9,021 nt of DNA from Svornostia sp051306365 (GTDB lineage: Bacteria > Actinomycetota > Thermoleophilia > Solirubrobacterales > Solirubrobacteraceae), in contig JBPPNC010000048.1 of assembly GCA_051306365.1 (NCBI GenBank), positions 1-9,021 on the forward strand, given 5' to 3'. The position numbers and the translations under genes were made by a program. How positions within the stretch are numbered: position 1 is the stretch's first letter; the number at the start of each line of letters is the position of its first letter. This document shows, in pieces, positions 5,840 through 9,021 of this stretch. Under the pieces are notes generated by a model. That model ran no database searches, had not been told where the DNA came from, and saw only the letters and a program-made list of their open reading frames with translations.

Positions 5840-7487
5840 GGACCAGCTTCTTGTACGAGAGGCGGTGCGGACGATCCGCCTCGGCGCCGAGCAGCTCGCG
5901 CCGGTGCTCCTCGTACGCCTCGAAGTTCCCTTCGAACCACGTGACCTGCGAATCGCCCTCGAACGCCAGCACATGCGTCGCGATCCGGTCGAGGAACCAG
6001 CGATCGTGCGAGATGACCACCGCGCACCCGGCGAAGCTCAGCAGCGCCTCTTCGAGCGCGCGCAGCGTGTCGGTGTCGAGGTCGTTCGTCGGCTCATCGA
6101 GCAGCAGCAGGTTACCGCCGGACTTCAGGAGCTTGGCGAGGTGCAGCCGGTTGCGCTCACCGCCGGAGAGCTTGCCGACCTTCGTCTGCTGGTCGCCGCC
6201 CTTGAAGTTGAACGACGAGCAGTAGGCCCGCGAGTTCATCCACTGCTCGCCGACCTTCAGCTGATCGACGCCGCCGGAGATCTCCTCCCACACGGACTTC
6301 TCGGGGTCGAGCGCGTCACGGCTCTGGTCCACGTACGCGAGTTCGACCGTCTCGCCGACGCGCAGGGACCCGCCGTCGGGCTCCTCCTGGCCGGTGATCA
6401 TCCGGAACAGCGTCGTCTTGCCCGCGCCGTTCGCGCCGATGACGCCGACGATCCCGCCGGGCGGCAGCTTGAAGCTCAGGTCCTCGATGAGGAGGCGGTC
6501 GCCAAAGCCCTTCTTCAGGTGATCGGCCTCCACCACCACGCCGCCCAGGCGGGGGCCGGCGGGGATGTGGATCTGGACCTGGTCGAGCTTGACGTTGCGG
6601 TCAGCCGCGAGCAGCGCTTCGTAGTTGTTCAGGCGCGCCTTGGACTTCGTGCGGCGGCCCTTCGGGTTCTGGCGGACCCATTCCAGCTCGGCCGCGATGG
6701 TCCGCGCACGGGACGCGTCGACGCGCTCCTCCTGCTCCATGCGCTTCTGCTTCTGCTCGAGCCAGGAGGAGTAGTTGCCCTCGTACGGGATGCCGCGGCC
6801 GCGGTCGAGCTCGAGGATCCAGCCGGCGACGTTGTCGAGGAAGTACCGGTCGTGGGTGACCGCGACGATCGTGCCCGGGTAGGCGGCGAGGTGCTGCTCG
6901 AGCCACTGGACCGACTCGGCGTCGAGGTGGTTGGTCGGCTCGTCGAGGAGCAGCAGGTCGGGCTGGCGCAGCAGCAGGCGGCACAGCGCGACGCGCCGGC
7001 GCTCGCCGCCGGAGAGCTTGGAGACGTCGGCGTCGGAGGGCGGGAGGCGCAGCGCGTCCATCGCCTGGTCGAGCCGGCTGTCGAGGTTCCAGCCATCGAC
7101 GGCGTCGATCTGCTCCTGGAGCTTCGCGAACTCATCCGCGGTGTCGTCGGAGTAGTTGGCGGCCAGCTCGTTGAACCGGTCCATGAGCGCCTTCGTCTCG
7201 GCGGCACCGTCCTCCACGTTGCCGCGGACGTCCTTCGTCTCGTCGAGCCGGGGTTCCTGTTCGAGCAGGCCCACGGTCGCACCGGGCGCCAGCATCGCGT
7301 CGCCGCGAACGTCCGTGTCGCGGCCGGCCATGATCTTCAGCAGCGAGGACTTGCCTGCGCCGTTGTAGCCGAGGACGCCGATCTTCGCGCCGGGCAGGAA
7401 GCTCAGCGAGACCTCGTTGAGGACCGTCTTGTCCGGCGGATAGACCTTGGACAGGCGGTGCATCTGGAAGATGTACTGGTGGGCCAT
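5832..7487 (-). CDS. ettA: energy-dependent translational throttle protein EttA (ABC-F ATPase)
   Basis: Cytosolic ABC-F protein that binds the ribosomal E site and gates entry into elongation according to ATP/ADP; it has no membrane domain. The product has 551 residues, close to the family norm (about 555). ABC domain 1: Walker A GYNGAGKSS (40-48), arm insertion at about 80-135, signature LSGGERRR (158-165), Walker B LLLLDEPTNHLD with E183, switch H212. The linker/PtIM region (about 238-300) includes NYSSWLEQKQKRMEQEE and GRRTKSKARLNNYE. ABC domain 2: Walker A GANGAGKTT (351-359), signature LSGGERNR (440-447), Walker B DEPTNDLD with E465, and the ISHDRWFLDRIATH switch (H494). Both ATP sites look intact. 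Start ATG 7487 precedes the usual MAxQYIFxM beginning of EttA. An upstream TTG at 7526 would add 13 unconserved residues. It is divergent from the CHASE-PAS sensor gene. Confidence 0.97.
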   Translation of the reverse strand: MAHQYIFQMHRLSKVYPPDKTVLNEVSLSFLPGAKIGVLGYNGAGKSSLLKIMAGRDTDVRGDAMLAPGATVGLLEQEPRLDETKDVRGNVEDGAAETKALMDRFNELAANYSDDTADEFAKLQEQIDAVDGWNLDSRLDQAMDALRLPPSDADVSKLSGGERRRVALCRLLLRQPDLLLLDEPTNHLDAESVQWLEQHLAAYPGTIVAVTHDRYFLDNVAGWILELDRGRGIPYEGNYSSWLEQKQKRMEQEERVDASRARTIAAELEWVRQNPKGRRTKSKARLNNYEALLAADRNVKLDQVQIHIPAGPRLGGVVVEADHLKKGFGDRLLIEDLSFKLPPGGIVGVIGANGAGKTTLFRMITGQEEPDGGSLRVGETVELAYVDQSRDALDPEKSVWEEISGGVDQLKVGEQWMNSRAYCSSFNFKGGDQQTKVGKLSGGERNRLHLAKLLKSGGNLLLLDEPTNDLDTDTLRALEEALLSFAGCAVVISHDRWFLDRIATHVLAFEGDSQVTWFEGNFEAYEEHRRELLGAEADRPHRLSYKKLVRN

Positions 7488-7495
7488 CGCGGGTG

Positions 7496-7526
7496 AGGAT
7501 AGTGCGGCGGCCGCGGTCCTCCTCAA
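7496..7526 (-). promoter_or_regulatory. candidate ettA promoter with leaderless start
   Basis: Minus-strand TTGAGG (7526-7521) and TATCCT (7501-7496) are separated by 19 nt and resemble -35/-10 boxes. TATCCT ends 8 nt before ATG 7487, putting the start point within a base or two of the start codon. No ribosome-binding site is adjacent to ATG 7487; the only strong GAGGAGG lies more than 25 nt upstream. The 19-nt spacer is long. Confidence 0.42.
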
Positions 7527-7580
7527 GGCGGTGCGTCGGGGACCGATTCACGGGTTGCTCTGCCCCGAGCATCTCCCGCC

Positions 7581-8723
7581 GTGCCCCTTCCACCCGCATC
7601 TGTCCGATTCATCGGCTCCCGGCCGGGCCGTCGCCACCCGCGCCATGGGGTCACGGCCATCGTCGTGCTCGTGCTCGCCGCGGTCACCGCCGTGGCGGCA
7701 TACGTGACCGCGGAGTTCGAACGCAACGAGCGCGCCGACCGGCAGCGCAGCCTCGCCCAGCGCGCGGGTGTCGTACTCGAGCGGACGACGGCCTCGCCGA
7801 TGCGGCAGGTCGAGACGATCTCCTGGGCGCTGAGCGGGCGCGAGCGCGCCTCCGGCGAGGCGTTCGACACGCTTGCGCGCCGGGCGCTGCCCACCCAGCC
7901 GCTCCTCTCCGCGATCGCCCTGACCGATCGCGTCTCACCGGGCGGCGGCGCGCGCTACGTCACGCGGCGGCAGGTCTCCCATAGCGAGGGCGCCAGGGCG
8001 CTCGCGGCCCGCGCGATCCCCCTCACCGGTGACGGCCCCCAGGCCGCCGCGCTCCGTGCGATCGAGCGCATCGGGCTCTCGCGGGCCACGCGGATCCTGC
8101 CCGCGGGGACGTCGGCGCTGGCGGTGTACTCGCCGGTGCGCGACGGAGAGGACGAGGTCGCGGGCGCGGTGCTCACCGTCTACGACACCCGCGCCATCGT
8201 CACCGCCCTGCGCCCGACGATGCCGCGCGGCGCGCCGTTCAGCGTCACCATGAACGGCCGCCCGCTCCCGGGCGCGGACACCCCGCCCACGGGCGGCGTC
8301 ACCCACCGGGTGACCATGGCCGGCCAGCCCTTCGAGATCGTCGTCGGCCGTGGCCAGGAGGCGTCGGGGCTGATCCTCGCCGTGTTCGGGATCGGCGCGA
8401 TCCTGACCCTCTGCCTCGGCCTGCTGACCTTCCAGACCCAGCGGCGCGAGGAGTGGGCGATGAAGCTCGTCGACCGCCGGCTGGCTGAACGTGACGCCGC
8501 TGAGGAGCGCTTCTCCGCGGCGTTCGCCCACGCCCCGATCGGCATGGCGCTCGTGACGCTCGACGGGGAGATCGTCCAGGGCAACGCGGCCTTCGTCGGC
8601 ATGATCGGCGGGCAGCGCAACCACCTCGTCGACAAGCCGCTGGCCGACGTGCTCGTCCCCGCCGAGCGCGACTGGGTCGCCGATTCGCTGGGCATGCTCG
8701 AGCCGGGGCTCCAGCGGGTCGTG
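7581..8723 (+). CDS. membrane CHASE-PAS sensor, probable diguanylate cyclase (3' part lost at a fold-back)
   Basis: Sensor protein with an extracytoplasmic ligand domain and a cytoplasmic PAS domain; 381 native codons are visible. Order: cytoplasmic basic N-terminus (1-22), TM1 (about 24-43), CHASE-like domain (about 45-258, with LSAIALTDRV and SALAVYSPVRDGEDEVAGAV), TM2 (about 262-284), coiled linker (QRREEWAMKLVDRRLAERDAAEERF), then PAS from about 311 (FSAAFAHAPIGMALVTLDG). GTG 7581 is the only good start: an in-frame TAG lies at 7500-7502 and no ATG occurs before TM1. No strong ribosome-binding site is seen. Native sequence ends at 8723. The frame stays open to 9021, but those codons are antisense of the same gene. 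Continuing through the minus-strand copy (8888-8712) completes PAS/PAC and reaches ADHDPL, the usual entry to a GGDEF domain, so c-di-GMP synthesis is inferred. The GGDEF catalytic motif itself is not in the window. Confidence 0.83.
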
Positions 8724-9021
8724 GTCGGCGAGGTGCTTGAGGTGCGCCTCGTAGCGGCGGCGGTCGGAGATGTCCTCGAACTGCGCGAGCAGGTACTCGG
8801 GCCGGCCGGCGCCGTCGCGGGTCAGCGTGAGCGACACCGCAGTCCAGACGATGTGGCCGTCGGCGTGCAGGCAGCGGCGCTCAGCGTGCACGACCCGCTG
8901 GAGCCCCGGCTCGAGCATGCCCAGCGAATCGGCGACCCAGTCGCGCTCGGCGGGGACGAGCACGTCGGCCAGCGGCTTCTCGACGAGGTGGTTGCGCTGC
9001 CCGCCGATCATGCCGACGAAG
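8591..9021. repeat. large inverted repeat (fold-back): 133-bp arms, 165-nt loop
   Basis: Bases 8591-8723 are the reverse complement of 8889-9021 with a single difference (C8633 against C8979, changing Asp to Glu in the encoded PAS segment). The loop 8724-8888 reads sensibly only on the minus strand, where it encodes the rest of the PAS domain. Arm 2 runs exactly to the window end. The arms' inner ends carry CAGCGGGTCGTG (8712-8723) and CACGACCCGCTG (8889-8900), the presumed junction homology. This looks like a strand-switch chimera or fold-back duplication, not a mobile-element terminus: there are no transposase, target duplication or IS-type ends. Confidence 0.93.
8712..9020 (-). pseudogene. 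second, inverted copy of the PAS region of the CHASE-PAS sensor (fragment)
   Basis: This minus-strand reading enters from beyond the window (F-V-G-M-I-G-G...) and repeats residues 338-381 of the plus-strand sensor with one substitution (D351E). It then continues for 59 further codons: the PAS core strands (GHIVWTAVSLTLTRDGAGRP), the PAC-type segment YLLAQFEDISDRRRYEAHL, and KHLADHDPL, the sequence that normally introduces GGDEF. After codon CTG at 8714-8712 the frame continues only into antisense of arm 1 and of the sensor gene, down to a stop at 7935, so nothing beyond is real coding. It is best treated as displaced sequence of the same gene, not a second gene. It supplies the missing middle of the sensor: 381 plus 59 residues up to the GGDEF entry. 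Confidence 0.82.

Noticed and set aside
5817..7496. Plus-strand frame of about 560 codons opposite ettA.
   Set aside because: Mirror of a strongly conserved ABC-F gene; Val/Leu/Arg/Asp-rich with no domain.
8712..8900. Invertible DNA switch flanked by 12-bp inverted repeats.
   Set aside because: Simple inversion of the loop would leave GGDEF sequence after the second 12-mer. Instead the sequence returns into arm 1, so it is a fold-back rather than a segment inversion. No recombinase gene is present.
7935..9011. A 358-codon minus-strand frame beginning with a PAS domain.
   Set aside because: Only 9020-8712 is meaningful PAS sequence. The rest is antisense of arm 1 and of the CHASE-PAS sensor, producing an Arg/Gly/Asp-rich nonsense protein.
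8724..9021. Continuation of the plus-strand sensor frame to the window end.
   Set aside because: The frame is open, but the codons are the reverse complement of the same gene's PAS region and show no PAS or GGDEF features.

Overview
The window is very GC-rich, with strong G/C preference at third codon positions. It carries an ECF sigma factor overlapping an RskA-type anti-sigma gene, genes with apparently leaderless starts, and a DsbA-fold protein of the single-cysteine FTDPxCPxAYSSEP type. Together these suggest a high-GC actinobacterium, most likely the Thermoleophilia/Solirubrobacterales side; this is inference from gene content, not a measured placement. Genes are cut at both ends and the right end is structurally abnormal, so the window may be a whole short contig.

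Layout. 1-854 (-): 5' part of a membrane histidine kinase of the NarL/HisKA_3 type. 1035-2099 (+): M42 metallo-aminopeptidase, divergent from the kinase. 2103-2696 and 2689-3381 (-): overlapping ECF sigma and membrane anti-sigma genes, one signalling unit. 3453-4154 (+): HAD-superfamily phosphatase, divergent from the sigma gene. 4162-4881 (-): secreted four-cysteine protein of unknown function. 4945-5793 (-): DsbA-fold protein with an incomplete CXXC site and a winged-helix-like C-terminus. 5832-7487 (-): EttA, the ABC-F translation factor. 7581-8723 (+): membrane CHASE-PAS sensor. 8591-9021: a near-perfect fold-back of that sensor gene.

How the genes work together. Three are sensing and regulation units (kinase, sigma/anti-sigma, CHASE-PAS sensor) and the rest are housekeeping or accessory enzymes. 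The only clear operon by overlap is sigma/anti-sigma. ettA, the DsbA-like gene and the secreted-protein gene run in the same direction with short gaps (38 and 63 bp), but dyads lie in both gaps, so they may be separate units. Convergent pairs are packed tightly (3 and 7 bp apart) with no room for conventional terminators.

Main anomaly. The last 431 bases form an inverted repeat with 133-bp arms (one mismatch) and a 165-nt loop. Both arms encode the same PAS segment. The minus-strand copy continues through the rest of PAS into the ADHDPL sequence that normally leads into a GGDEF domain, then runs into its own antisense. The parts rebuild into a CHASE-TM-PAS-GGDEF diguanylate cyclase. The fold-back joins at a 12-nt inverted match, which looks like a strand-switch chimera or fold-back rearrangement rather than a new gene. 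I saw no defence system, CRISPR array, tRNA/rRNA or insertion sequence.
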